In this document: positions 25,001-37,560 of the stretch, in pieces | Position numbering within the stretch: the first letter of the stretch is position 1 | Layout of the letters: each line of letters opens with the position of its first letter | Source of the DNA: Globodera rostochiensis | Lineage: Eukaryota; Nematoda; Chromadorea; Rhabditida; Heteroderidae | Direction: 5' to 3' | Assembly: GCA_018350325.1 (NCBI GenBank) | Contig: JAEVLN010000036.1 | Location: forward strand, 380,103 to 444,102 | Length of the DNA stretch: 64,000 nt | The notes under the pieces: generated by a model | What the model was told of the DNA's origin: nothing | The model's input: the letters and a program-made list of their open reading frames with translations, nothing else | Database searches by the model: none | Translations under genes and position numbers: made by a program

Positions 25001-25640
25001 GTTGAAAGTAAAGGAGTAAATATTTCTTAAATTTGAAAATAACAAAAACATTACTTAATCAGAACTAAGGCATAATAAAAAAAATGAGTTAAAGCACGGA
25101 AAAATCCAATATTTAAATTCATTTTTTCAATTGTTTAAAATAAAAACAAAAAACAAAAAAACACAACCTTACTTACGGTCGCCACATGGGCTGTTCAGTT
25201 TAAAATGGGACATTTAACAAAAAACCATTCAAAAATTTATTTTATTCCTAATTAGCTATTCAATCCTTAACCTACTTGCTCTCATTTAAAACAAATCTAA
25301 AATTAACTGAAATTAAAACCGAAAAGTTACTATTTTAAAATATTAGTAGAATGCTATTCTTGTCATTTTTGAAATTACCTTTTGTCGGACACGAAGACAT
25401 CAGAACTGCTCTTCTAAAATTCCTTCTAAGGATAGCAACTTCCTCAAAATGAGATAGATTCCTGTTATACATATGGTTATAATTTTTTGTACAAATTAAT
25501 GCTTCCTGTAGATGTTTTAATTAGCTTTTTGCGTTTAACGAATATTACCGCGGCAAACACAAATGGCTTTTCGGTAATCGGTAACTGTAATTCGGTAAAT
25601 TAGCAAAAAAAAGTAATACCATACCGTGCCGAACACTAAT
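22093..25640. other. A-rich block with GC islands; no recognised gene
   Basis: The plus strand is strongly A-rich. Islands of 30-120 bp with higher GC lie at about 22310-22400, 22770-22820, 22845-22925, 23120-23165, 23545-23605, 23825-23890, 24200-24230, 24420-24530, 25170-25205 and 25375-25460. Some have splice-like edges: GAC|GTAAGG at 24480 and ATGCAG| at 23836 on plus; GACC|GTAAGT near 25180 on minus. Several frames stay open through each island, as expected by chance for GC-rich DNA, so coding status and strand are unresolved. Confidence 0.5.
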
Positions 25641-25665
25641 ATAGGTATAGGGCTGATAGTCAAAA
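25540..25665. repeat. Fragment of a CGGTAA-iterated element at a skew switch
   Basis: Holds TTCGGTAATCGGTAACTG, ATTCGGTAA, then ACCGTGCCGAACACTAATA. The iterated CGGTAA/ACCGA motifs resemble the ends of the element at 49105-49895. It sits where the plus strand changes from A-rich to T-rich. Confidence 0.35.
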
Positions 25666-26600
25666 AATCTCGAAATAGGCGCCTAATTTTTTTACATTTT
25701 TAGGTTAACATTTAACATTTTTAGACCATTATTTAAATACCAAAAATTTTAAACACGAAAATGATGTTCTTTTACTAGATTAAGCCGTTTTGCATTTCGC
25801 TATTGCCGTTTAAATTTACGTCAACTTCAGAATGTTTATATTATCTTTATTATTCACTCGGCCTTTTCCTGAGTCAAGCTTGTTAATTATAGGATTATTA
25901 AGGTAGTCTATATTAATATTTAAACAATATACATATATTTATTTTTAATATTTACAGACGTAATTTTTGGTTCTTTTTTATTGCAATACCTTAGCTTTTA
26001 GATGAAAAATTTTATGAATTTAAATAGTTATTTAATCAGTATAGTTTATTTCGGCTTCAAAACAAATGTAATTAAAAAAATTTAAAACTTGGCTTAATTT
26101 AACTTTTATTTATTTTAAATTGTTAATGTATTCAAATCCTTTAACAGTGATGGTTTAATTTTATCAATTTTTAGCTCGATTTTCTTAACATGTTTTTTTA
26201 AAGTAAATAAAATCTCCTAACATTTGCTTTTTACTTTTTGCATTATATTACTAATAGTTTTTGTTGTTTAATTTTTTTTAAACCATTATCGCGTCGTGTG
26301 GAAGGATGAATGGCAATTTCTAAAATGCTTTACGTGATTATTTTTTTAAAGTAAGAATATTAATGTTTTATATTTTTGTTTTAATAGTTTACTTTTAATA
26401 TTGTAAATAGATATTTATTAACAAATATTTAATTTAAAAACTTTTATAAATAATCAGCGTTTTTTTATAGTGCCGTTTAAATTTACGTCAACTTAGAATG
26501 TTTATATTATATTTATTATTCACTTTAATTTTGTTATTAGTTTATTTTAGTAATTACTTTATGATTTTGTTTAGATTCAATCAAATTATCGTTACGCAAT
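25666..26600. other. T-rich block, no gene
   Basis: Contains an internal direct repeat (about 25803-25855 and 26470-26520, both TGCCGTTTAAATTTACGTCA). 26122-26152 is an inverted copy of 37862-37891 (GTTAATGTATTCAAATCCTT). No island has a recognised product. Confidence 0.5.
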
Positions 26601-28170
26601 TCAGACCGTATAAATTTAATAATTAAGAATTTTTTTAAAATTTCAAATGTATTAATTATAATTAATTTTGTAATACTTAAAAATTATTCAAATTATGTAT
26701 GAAGAATATAAACGAAATTAATTTATTGACTTGTAAATATTATTTAACTACAATTAAAAATAACATTTATGGAAAAGGATTAACAAAAATATAGCAACTT
26801 ACCTATTACACAAAATCATATTTATAAAAAAATATTAAGTATAAAATTAAGTAAGTAATCCAAATAGTAATTAAAGAACTAAAAATTATTGATAAAACAT
26901 AATACGCAAAATTTAATGCATTTAAACAATTTCATCAAATAAATAAAAAGTTTACTTACTTACTTTATGCTGGAAAACTAATTTAAATGATTCTTAAAAA
27001 TATCATCATTATTGTATTATTAACGTCTGTCATAGCAAAATAATGCTCATTTCAGGAAAAATTCAAGAGGAGATTAATAATAAACACTTCATTTCAAATA
27101 TTCTTATGTGATAAAGAATAATTGTAAAAAAAATTATTTTAACTTTTTAATATCTCGATACAATAAAAATATGAAACGAATTAAATTAATTTTATTTGAA
27201 TTTATATGAAAAGCAAACGGAAAGCAATTGTAAAATCTATTGCCTAAATATAAACATAAATTAACTAAAATAAAATGTGTATCAAAATTTCACAACATAC
27301 TCGGAGGTGCACTTAAATTGAGGACGTTTATTTTAGTTATTTAAAATCAAACAAATCGCGTTTTCGATGAAATTCACTTATCTCAAAGTCGCATTCCGAC
27401 CCATAAATGTTTGTTTGGACTCATACGAGTCAATAAATTAAGAAGGATAAAAAATCATTCTGAATAGAAAAAGCTTGTATTTTATATTTGAAAGAAAACA
27501 AAGATAAATTTAAAAATTTGGAATGGAATGTTTGTCGTTAACAATAATATTATATTAAATTAAATTGCGTAATAAATATTTAAATTCTGAACTTTCTAAA
27601 ATAATATTTTTGAAATTCATGAAAACATAAAGTTGAAAATAGAACCTGTTTCGCTACATTTTTTAAATTTAAAATGTGTTTTTAAATATTCGGGTTAAAA
27701 AAGAAACAAATAAAATAAAAGAATTTTATTTGACATAGTTCAAATCAAAAATCTCCAAATAATACGCCACAATGAACTTTCGGATTTCACCGATCTAACT
27801 TTGCACTGATGCTAGTGAGCTTACGATTTCTAATTATTAAAATAAACTTGAATAAATAAATGAGACAATTTAACAATACTGTTAACAAATTAACAGACAA
27901 GGCGATATTTCAAATGCTCTCTAAATTTTAATGTTAGATTTCCTAATAATAAAAACTTTTATATATATTACTTACCGCATGCACTTGCTGTTTCTAATCA
28001 GAACATTTGGTGCAAAAATTAACAAAATAAATTTAACGCTCAACCCTTTAAATTCTACATAGAACAAGTCTTTTCCTTCATAATACAATATATGTTAAAC
28101 AGCGTATTTTATTCTGAGTTTAAAATAAAGTGTAATAAATGTAAGATCTTGATTAATTTATTTTATTGCT
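26601..28170. other. A-rich block partly duplicated at 57.4 kb
   Basis: Three anchors recur in the same order and orientation at 57.37, 57.71 and 57.89 kb; the third anchor in this copy is at 28199. Islands lie at about 27295-27330, 27360-27430 and 27970-28005. Minus-strand donor-like GTAAGT lies at 26810 and 27970. No protein family was recognised. Confidence 0.5.
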
Positions 28171-29880
28171 TTAATACTTAAAAAAACAAATTAATTAGAA
28201 TGCTTGGTGCGTTTACTGTTAAACAAAATCTATTTAAAGCGTCGGGACTTTTTATAAATGAACTCTTTTTAAATAATTATTTTTATTGATAAGAGCATTT
28301 TTATGTTTCGATTTTATACTTCATAAATTATTTATTGCAACCAAAAAAAAATATTTAAAAAAAATTTAAATTGTGAGTAAATGTTTTTCTATTTTCGAGG
28401 AATTGTAGATGATAATGAAAAACATTGGCTAATTTTTCCATTCTGAAGTATAAATCTAACAGAATATTTCTTGCTTTGCTTTTTTTTAGAAACTGCGAAT
28501 TAGCAAAACTTATGTCTTGTTTTTTATTTACATGAATAGAGAGTGCGGTTATTATCAGCGCCAAAATGTCCTGGTTCAGCGTGGCTTAAAAAGTGCAATG
28601 TTGCTTTAATTATAAATAAAAGAATCCAAATTAAGAGGTTTTAAAAATTTTTTTGCTTTCGTTCTTTTCTATTTAAAATGCGAAAATTGTTACTAATTTT
28701 TATACATTTCTTATTAAAAAATAAATTGGTATTGAGTTTTTAGTTTTATTTCTAGAGCTAAGTTAAATTACCCAAAATACAATTTTTTTTAATTTGGTAA
28801 TAACTTGAAATATTTATAATTTTAATTTTATTATAATATATGGAATAATTTTATTGTTTAAATCAAAGGATAGCCCAATGATGGAGAATTTTTGCCGGGT
28901 TCCAGCTTTGTGTTAATTATTTTCACTTCAAACTTTTTAAATCATTTTATTCATCAAATAAATTATTTAATTTATTTTAAAACTGGTTGGCTTACTTTAA
29001 ACGGTGGGCAGGCACCTATAAAATATAAATATTTAATTGTTTAACATGATTTACTTGTAAGAACCGCTGCAACGGCTTCAAGAACATTTTCGACAAACTG
29101 TTAAAATTTAATCGCAACACTTTGTTAGTATAACAAAATTAATATTAGTGCAGATTTGTAGAGTTTCGACAAAAGTTGCTGGAGGGAGTCGGAAAAATAA
29201 TTTTCTTGATGATATTCTAATATTCGAAATATCAGAGTATAATTTAAAAATATATGGATTTAACATGTCTTGATTCAATTTATTAAAAATCCTTTATTTA
29301 TATCAATCAATCAATCTTAAAATGTAAAGTGTAAGATTAAATCTTAATTCGATTTTTAAATTGTTTAAATAATTATATAATTTGGTTTCAATATCGGGCA
29401 CAAGTTTCTTGGTCCAAGAAGTTTGACTAAATATTGTTTATTGTTAAAATAAATTTTTAATTTAGGAAATCAAATTAATTACAAAATACATGTTAAAATT
29501 CATTATCCCGCAAAGTTAATCTTTGCTCACTTAATGTATATTTAAAAAAAGATTATTCATTCTAAAAGATTTGTCAGAATATTTGAAATCTCGAGAGTTA
29601 TTACATTAATTAAATTTTACTTTTAAAACTTCAATTCGTATATACCAACTAATCAATTTGAACTTTTCCAAACTTTACGACCAGACTTTGGCCTTCAATA
29701 TTCTTTTACACATTAAAATAAACGTTTGGGGTTATTCGTTCTCAATAAAATAAAAACTTTAATCAATCAAACAAATCTAAAATTATTTATTTATCTAATA
29801 AATTTCTTAGTTTAAAAAACTCTAATTATCGTTAACCACATTTATCAATATGTAGTGTGTCAAATTTAATGCGGTGATGT
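28171..29880. other. Mostly T-rich, mixed block, no gene
   Basis: Small islands at 28875-28905, 28985-29015 and 29060-29100. The island at 28990 has a minus-strand TTTATAG| acceptor and a |GTAAGC donor around 20 bases. No recognisable product. Confidence 0.45.
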
Positions 29881-32800
29881 TGACTTTTTTTTAAAGAACT
29901 ATCTGTCAAAATAGTCCTCGATCCATTTTGCATTCCTTCTACCATTTTTTTACATTTTTTTGCTCATTGTTTACTTGTTTTATTGAGTTTTAAATCACAG
30001 CTTTTATGCATGCAAGTCACAAAACAAATGCGGCAATACAACATCATAAAACATTTAACGAAAAAAACTTTGATTCTTTAAAAGTTAAATTTTTAAAATT
30101 CAGAATTATTTTTATGATTTTTTAATTCGAATTTTTTAAATAAAAACATATGATAATTTTTTTTTAATTTTAAAGACATTATTTCTGCGGGTTTGATATT
30201 ACTAATCAAAATGCAATTAGTTTACTTATTTGAACATTGAATTTCGCTTTATGCATTTTATTAATTGGCTTTTTTCATTACAAGATTTAAAGTTTATTAT
30301 TTTTGATTATTGTAATAGTGTTGTACAGTTTAAAATTTTTCTTGACATAATTAGTTCATTAAATTCAAAGCTTAAAATAATTTCAGATTTAATTACAATT
30401 TGTTTGTATAATTGATTTCCAGCAACATTTTTGCTATTGTATTCTTTCATTTTATAAATTATTTTTTTTTATAGTCTCACTTTTTACTCATAAATTTTTA
30501 TGTTAACTTTATAGAGTTGATATTTATTAAACGTTTTATGCTTTTTTATTAAAAAATAATCAGTAATTTTTATTTTATAAAACTAGCACCAAAAAATAAT
30601 TTCTTAAAAAACAATAAACACAAAAATTATCTTGGGCAAATAGGGAAATCAGCAAAATTTCTATAAGATCAAAAATAATGTGAACTTTATATCAAATGAT
30701 TTAATTATTAATAAGAAAGTATTCATCAACTGCGAGCTGCACGACCATTGCCATCATGGAATGGGTGTATTTTATATGAACGGCAATTTTATTTATCATA
30801 ATTTTGTGTTTAAATGGGCTTGAATATTTTGTATCACTTAATTTCTTGGATTTTTAGTTTTTATATTGTCAAATATGTAATTTCAAATTGTGTTTTAAGA
30901 TTTTTTTATTATTAATATAAATAAAATGTGGACTCAATAGTTTTTCTAAGGTTTGTTTTTATTTTATATGTGCATTTTTATTTTGTGTAAGATCATTTAA
31001 TATATGCCAAAGATTGAGGTTTGTATAATAAAAAAATGTTCAAGAGGATTCCTTTTTTTAAGTTATAGTTTAAACTGGCATTATATAAGGATTGAAAATA
31101 TTTATAAGTTATTATCATTAAATCAATAGACGTTCTGATATTAAATACGGCAAAATGTTCTGAAGCCAACCAAGATACCTCTCCTTGGGCCTGGGCCCTA
31201 GAATTTGTTTATCGTAAAATCAAACATTTTTTGATTTTATAATTTCAATGTTTATATTTTCTAGGTGCCATCCCAACAATGATTGCAATTATGACAACCC
31301 AGGTGTTATTTAATTATTTTAAAATTATTAATCACGTTGCATAATAATGATAAATTATAGTTTCAATTTATTTATTTTTTGTTTTAAAACGGATTGATTT
31401 GTATTTCCTTGTAATTTTATTTTTAACTAGAAAATTCTAGTTTTAATAATATTTCCTAAATGTATCACCATTTCATTTATTTCTAAAGCTTTTCCAAATT
31501 TTTGTATGCATTTTTTTAATGTATATTATCAATTTGAATTTAATAATAAAAAACACACGAGACCATCACAATGTGATTTTTGTTGACGCCTTACAGACTC
31601 CTTGTTCATGATCATTCACTCAATTGCTGTGTCGCGACTGTAATAATTTTTCTTTAAATATAAATTTTATTCGATAATAAGTTATTAAATTTGCTAATTG
31701 TAATTGTGACGAATTTATTACTGATCTAATATATAGATAATAATTTAAACTTTTCTCCTCATGCTTTTAGAAATATTAATTATCACGTGTCAGAAATTTT
31801 GTACGTCTCAACAAAACAGGGTCTGTCATAAAGTAATTAATTTGTATTTTTTCTTTAGTTACTTTATGTTTTATCGCCGTAATTGTTTCATTTAAAAGGT
31901 CTACTATGAGCAATAATAGTTTATTTCTTAAAAGATTTTTTAAATGGTTTAATTTTAGTTTTATTTACATGTTCAATTCTCATCAAAATCCTGTTTAATT
32001 CATTATTATAATTTATTCATTTTAACCAACTTCAAAGTTTCGTTATCTATTATTTTGAGGCACTACATATTTTATGGAAATGATATAGATTAGATAAAAC
32101 ACTAAAATTCGCATATGGTTTTTGGCTCACAGATAATACTAATGATATAAAAAAGAATTTTAAAGTTTTAAAACTAATAAAATAAATCAATTAACATTTG
32201 TTTCAGTAATCAAAGGTTAATAGACCAATAACATTTGTATCTGGCATAATAAAATTATATTAAAAATATATAAAGTTTTAAAGAAATTGGTGATATTTTT
32301 TAACGGCATACACCTTTTTCAATGCACGCGCGAAAGAAAAAAATGGAACTCTTTATTATAATTATTGGAAACACAAATCGGGCATGAAAATCGAAACCCT
32401 CCGCAAATAAAAGAATCATTTAATTTTATTAAATAAAATATTGCGTTGAAAATCAAAATCTTCATGTGCTCAAAAGTTTAATAATTATTACATTTAAATA
32501 AACGATTTGCAAACCAATTAAAAAAATAATAATATCGACAAATGTTGTCCAAATAGAGAATTTTACCATCTATGCCAATCACATTGCGATTTATTATGTT
32601 GAACAGAAACTTATAAAATGATTAACACACTAATAGTTAATCTAAAATTGAATATACATAAATAAAGCAACACATTTTCGGATTATGTTTAATCATTTTG
32701 AATATGATTTTTTGAGTTTTGGAAATATTAAAACCAGTCAATTTACCAAGAACTTTTTTTTTTGTCAAGCTTAGCAATTTAATATTAAACCCCGAGCAGG

Positions 32801-34345
32801 ACGTTTGATTATGTTGATACCCAATTTATTAATTAATGTTTCCGATTTGTTATTCATAAATTTCAATTTTTTTTTCATCCTTTTGTTTGATTATTTATTA
32901 ATTTTTAAAGATAAAATTACCGCTAATTATGTAATGATTTTAAGTTTTTAAAAATTAAAAAAAAAGGTAGTTTTTAAAATTATTTTGAATGAAGTCCGCT
33001 GGGCAACTGATTCAAAGTCGGTTCGAACCGTCTGACGCTGAAATTTGTCTGATTAAAAATCTTTATTTTTTCAAGCAAATAAAAATTGAAATATTTTTAG
33101 CTCAAATAGTTACGATTATGCGTGAGCGAGCATTCAGTGCCGGTTTATTCGTACATAATAAAGTTTTCAATTAAGTTAAATTGACATTTTTGAGAAAAAA
33201 TCTATTTCACCATTTTTCCAATAAGTCTTATTGATAAAATTTGTTAGTAAAATTTTTTTTTTGTTTGCATTTTACAAATGGAAGTTATTAGTAAAATGTT
33301 GTATATCTTTCATATTAATCGTCTTTTTCCTACATCAAATCTTGATTATGTAATTATTATTTTTTCTTATAAAATTGATATTATTTTTATAGTTAATAGG
33401 CAACTAACTATCACGTAATTATATTTGTTAAATTTTTATTTGTTTTTAGCAAATTCGCTATTTTTATAATTTCTAAACTTTTTTTAAACATTTAGGGTTA
33501 ACAATTTAAAAAAACTTAATGATTTAATTCAAAAATATTTTTGTTGACAAATGAAATATTTTAACTTAAATCTTAGTTGGTCATATTTAAACAAATCGTT
33601 AAATTTTTTTTTTTTAAAAAACCATTTCTGAATAAAATTGCAAAATATTTTATGCTAACATTTGCTTTAATCACAACGAAACCCTTAAATCTGTCAATTT
33701 GAATTTTTATTTCTTTCATTTTGATTCACAATTATTTTTTAATATTATTTATTGTTATATAATACAGTTTTTGCGGAGTCGCCGCGACTCGATTCAATCA
33801 CTAAATCGCTATAATTTTTGTTTTCTTTGCCGTCGCTTCTTTTATGAAGTCGCACAAATTCGTGTCATGCGCGAAATGTGATGTAAAGCGGTTGTTAAGC
33901 GCTAAATAGAAATTATGTTTAATTTGGTGAACTAAATCCTTATATATATATATATTGTGTTGTTCTATCCATACCCGGCTTTAATTTATTATATTCTTAT
34001 GAGGATTTTCAATATAATTAATAAAAAGCATCGATTGAAAATTAAGACTGTTGAGCTGTAGTGACATTTAATTTTATTATATAATAAGAACACGAAGCAA
34101 TACAGTTTATGTTGGTGTACGACTTTCAAGAGTGTGTAACTTTTTCAACTTCATATTTTATTTGATTAATAAAAACATTATTCTCTTTTTACGCTTTTTT
34201 CCGTTTTTAATTGATATTTGTTATTATATGCTGTCAGCTAAATGAAAGAAACCTTTTTGAATAATTAAAATGTTTTAATTTCAAACTACAATTATATTAA
34301 CAAAGTATTTTGTTGTAGCTTAGCGAAAAATTAGCAAATACAAGA
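29881..34345. other. T-rich block with GC islands, no gene recognised
   Basis: Islands at about 30725-30775, 31160-31205, 31262-31305, 31565-31620, 32990-33055, 33115-33150, 33770-33895 and 34095-34135. The one at 31265-31302 is bounded on plus by TTTTCTAG| and |GTGTTA. The one at 33115-33130 is an inverted copy of 40519-40534. None matches a family I know. Confidence 0.5.
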
Positions 34346-36045
34346 ATGAAAAGTCATTAAAACTATAAACATATTCAATAGAAAACAATCTTTTGTTGTA
34401 AACAAATAAAAAAACGACAATTTTGTAGAATTAATTATTTTTAGAACTTAAAATTTACCACTCCCATTCAATATACAATTAAATAATTATTTCAAGTATT
34501 TTAAAGGTAAAAAGAAATAATTAATGAACCATAATTTTAAAATAATGCTTTTCAAAGATAATATGCATTCAAAAATATATAATATTATAAAAAGTCAGTT
34601 ACAAAAGACTGAATTGCAGATTAATCAATACTAATTTCTACATATGTGTAATTCAAATTCGGTACCTTTACAAAAAAAAATTTTTAATTGAATAATGTTT
34701 TTGAAAAGTTTGACAAACCAGTTGACGTGGTGCCAGCCACGCCGCAGAAACCAAAACCTGGAATTCATGGCTGATTTCCCATCTTTGTTGTGGCCAATCT
34801 GTAGAGTTTAAATTTAGAATCAATTTCAAAAATTTACGCTTTTGACAGAAAAATCAAATATAACCTTAAAATTTTCTTATTTATAAACTAATAATTGAAG
34901 TAAAAACTAATATCAGTTTAATTATGACTAAATAAGTAACTTTGAAAATTAATAAGTAAGAAATCATTCTGAAATTTATAAAATTAACATGCTAGGCACA
35001 GTATCTGAAAACGATCATATAACCAGCTAGGTATCAATTCAAATAAAAATTTAATAATTATTTGACCTTAGTTTATTTATCAACTAGTAAAAAACGTTTA
35101 AAATAAAAAAATAAAATTATTATAGGCACTTTACTAGTTAATCTTCATGTAGCATAAAAAAATAAATATTTAATATAGTTTCAAAAAAACTATTACAAAT
35201 GGATTTATAAAAATATTTTGATACTTTACCTTCACCACTGGGCTTGAACAACTTTCGCAGGATGACGCCGGGCAATTTCAATGGTCGTGAGAAAAATGTA
35301 ATTTTACCTAATTCGTCCAGCCAAAAGCCTTGGGCTGCGTTGTCGAGATGCTGAGGTAAAACTCGCAAAATAAAAAGGAATGAATGCTCTCAAAACAATC
35401 AAAAATTTTCTTATTCGCGAATCATTTAAAAATTATCCATTACCATTACCATAATGCTTCAGATTGGTGATTCAAAAATTACAATCTTAAATAACAAGAT
35501 TTAACCAGAAACAAATTATGTTTTAAGCATAATACACAGTAAATTGCGACATTGAAACATTCTTATTAAAAATTTAAAAATAACTCAAATCATAAACTGA
35601 CTAGCATATTTATTGCTCTATGAAAAATTGTGCAATAATTATGTACCAACAATTGAACTGACTCGCAAACACTAACGTAATGTTAATCGTCGAGAACGAA
35701 ACGCTACGATTCCGGCAAATATTGCGTTAAAACTATAATTCAATTAAGTGCAACTTTTTCATTAAAAATATAGCAAGTTATCCAAAAAGCTAAAAATTAC
35801 ATTTCTAAAATCAAAAATAAAATTGTACTTTATACATTCAATCTCAAAAATACATAGTATTTTTATTCCTTACTATTCTAATATTCATAGTCGGAGTAAA
35901 CACCTCAATCATAACTCATAAACATTTTTAATTTACATAAAATATACCAATTTAATGTATATAAAACGAGATATAAGTTGTATCGCAACAAGTGCCGAAC
36001 GCCAAATATTTTCAAAAACATTAAAAAATACGGCATGCGTTTAAT
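34346..36045. other. A-rich block with GC islands
   Basis: Islands at about 34720-34800, 35225-35365 and 35680-35720. The middle one is listed separately as a candidate exon. Otherwise AT-rich with no gene seen. Confidence 0.5.
35230..35350 (-). other. Candidate exon, function unknown
   Basis: 121 bases bounded on the minus strand by ACCTCAG| and |GTAAAG, open throughout in one frame (contains FWLDELGKITFF and LRKLFKPSGE). The plus strand is also open here for about 44 codons (contains NNFRRMTPGNF) but lacks matching splice edges. No family recognised. It is one of the best-bounded islands in the 22-64 kb region. Confidence 0.35.
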
Positions 36046-37560
36046 TTATTTTTAATTGTTGCTAAGAGCAAAATGCATTTACATTTCTACTCATGATTCC
36101 TTGCTTGCTTCCCATATCTGTGGGGATGTTGCTGTTTGTGTTGAATATAATAAAATAGTTGACGTATTCAAAATTTTTAATATATGTTTAGATAAAACTA
36201 TAAAATATTCTCAGTTATTTATTAAAAAGACTAGGTTAACATTATATTTCAGTTTTTCCATAAGGAATCGTTGTTTCACATTTCTTATATAGTTTATGCA
36301 TTTTATGAGCAAAATTTATAATTAGGTAGGATTATTTCTTCATTCATTTATTAAATTGGATTTTCGTTTTATTTAGCTTCAATTTTTATAGCTTTAAATA
36401 AAGGAAATAAGTTTTCTTATTAAAAAATGTAATTTTAATAATTAGTAAAATTGGTTAGAAGTTGGGCCAGTGCACTTCCATTGTCTGAGGGGACGGCACA
36501 GAGCTGGATTCTCAAATTATGACGTCCTTTTTCAACAAAAAATAGTTGTATTAATTAAATTCGTCTATTATATTTTTTTAAATTTCCCACATTGAAGGAT
36601 TCTTAAAATGTGAGAGTAAACAAATTTATCTCAATATTTTTTATAATTTCATTAATAATGTTCAAATAAATTTAATTTGTAATAGACTATTCTGATCTTA
36701 TCGTTCTCACTTCTTAGCTAGCTTGATTTTGAGTGTAGTATCGATTATCTTTTTGCTATTTTAATTTACTATCTTAAAAGCTATCATAGAAGTAAATTTG
36801 AGTTATTGAATTAATAGATATTTTAAAAAGATTTTTACAATTAATTTAAAATTTTTATGTAAATTTTTTAAATAATAAAAGAAAGGCTATCTATTTGTTG
36901 GCTTTTTAAATCTGATAAAAATACACCTTATTGGTTTTAAGCTCATTTATGAAGTTATTGTAGTAAACATTGGTTTTAGATTTAAACAATTTCTGTTTGA
37001 TTTACACAAATTTAATTTAATTCAACTTATTATTTATATGTGCGGAAACACGCATACCTAAAAAATATTTTTAATCAATTGCTCTTGCTTTTCCGATGCC
37101 CTTTGTTGTACCGCAATCACCTTTGATCTTTTAGATAAATAAATAATAATAATTAGCTGAAACAACACCGCATAATTAATAAAAAAATGTTTTAAAACAT
37201 TCTATAAATTTACTTTATTTCATTTATTTTCTTTCATTAATTCTGTACCAAGCGTTTTGATTGCGGAAACACTCCGGAATGACTTTCTCGTCTTTTTCCC
37301 ATCCAAGAACTTATTTTGGTATAGCTTATTCATTTTACAGTTTTCACTTTTATTCTTTTTGTTATAAATATGTTTCTTTAAACTTATCAAAATTAATATA
37401 TATTTGAAGTTGCTGTTGAGTTATTTTTTAATAATTGCATATATATGATCGTGCTTTTTATTAATTAGTTGATTTTTATTATATTTTTCATGACTATTAT
37501 AAATTTGTTTACAAAAAAATGTTTTAATTTTTAAATTGATTAATTGGTACGAAATTTTAA
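36046..37560. other. T-rich block, no gene
   Basis: Islands at about 36475-36525 and 37085-37130; nothing recognisable. It begins at a sharp change from A-rich to T-rich after GGCATGCG. Confidence 0.45.

Noticed and set aside
31265..31302. EGF-like exon (CHPNNDCNYDN)
   Set aside because: Too short, and both strands give plausible peptides; only the splice-like edges are real evidence.
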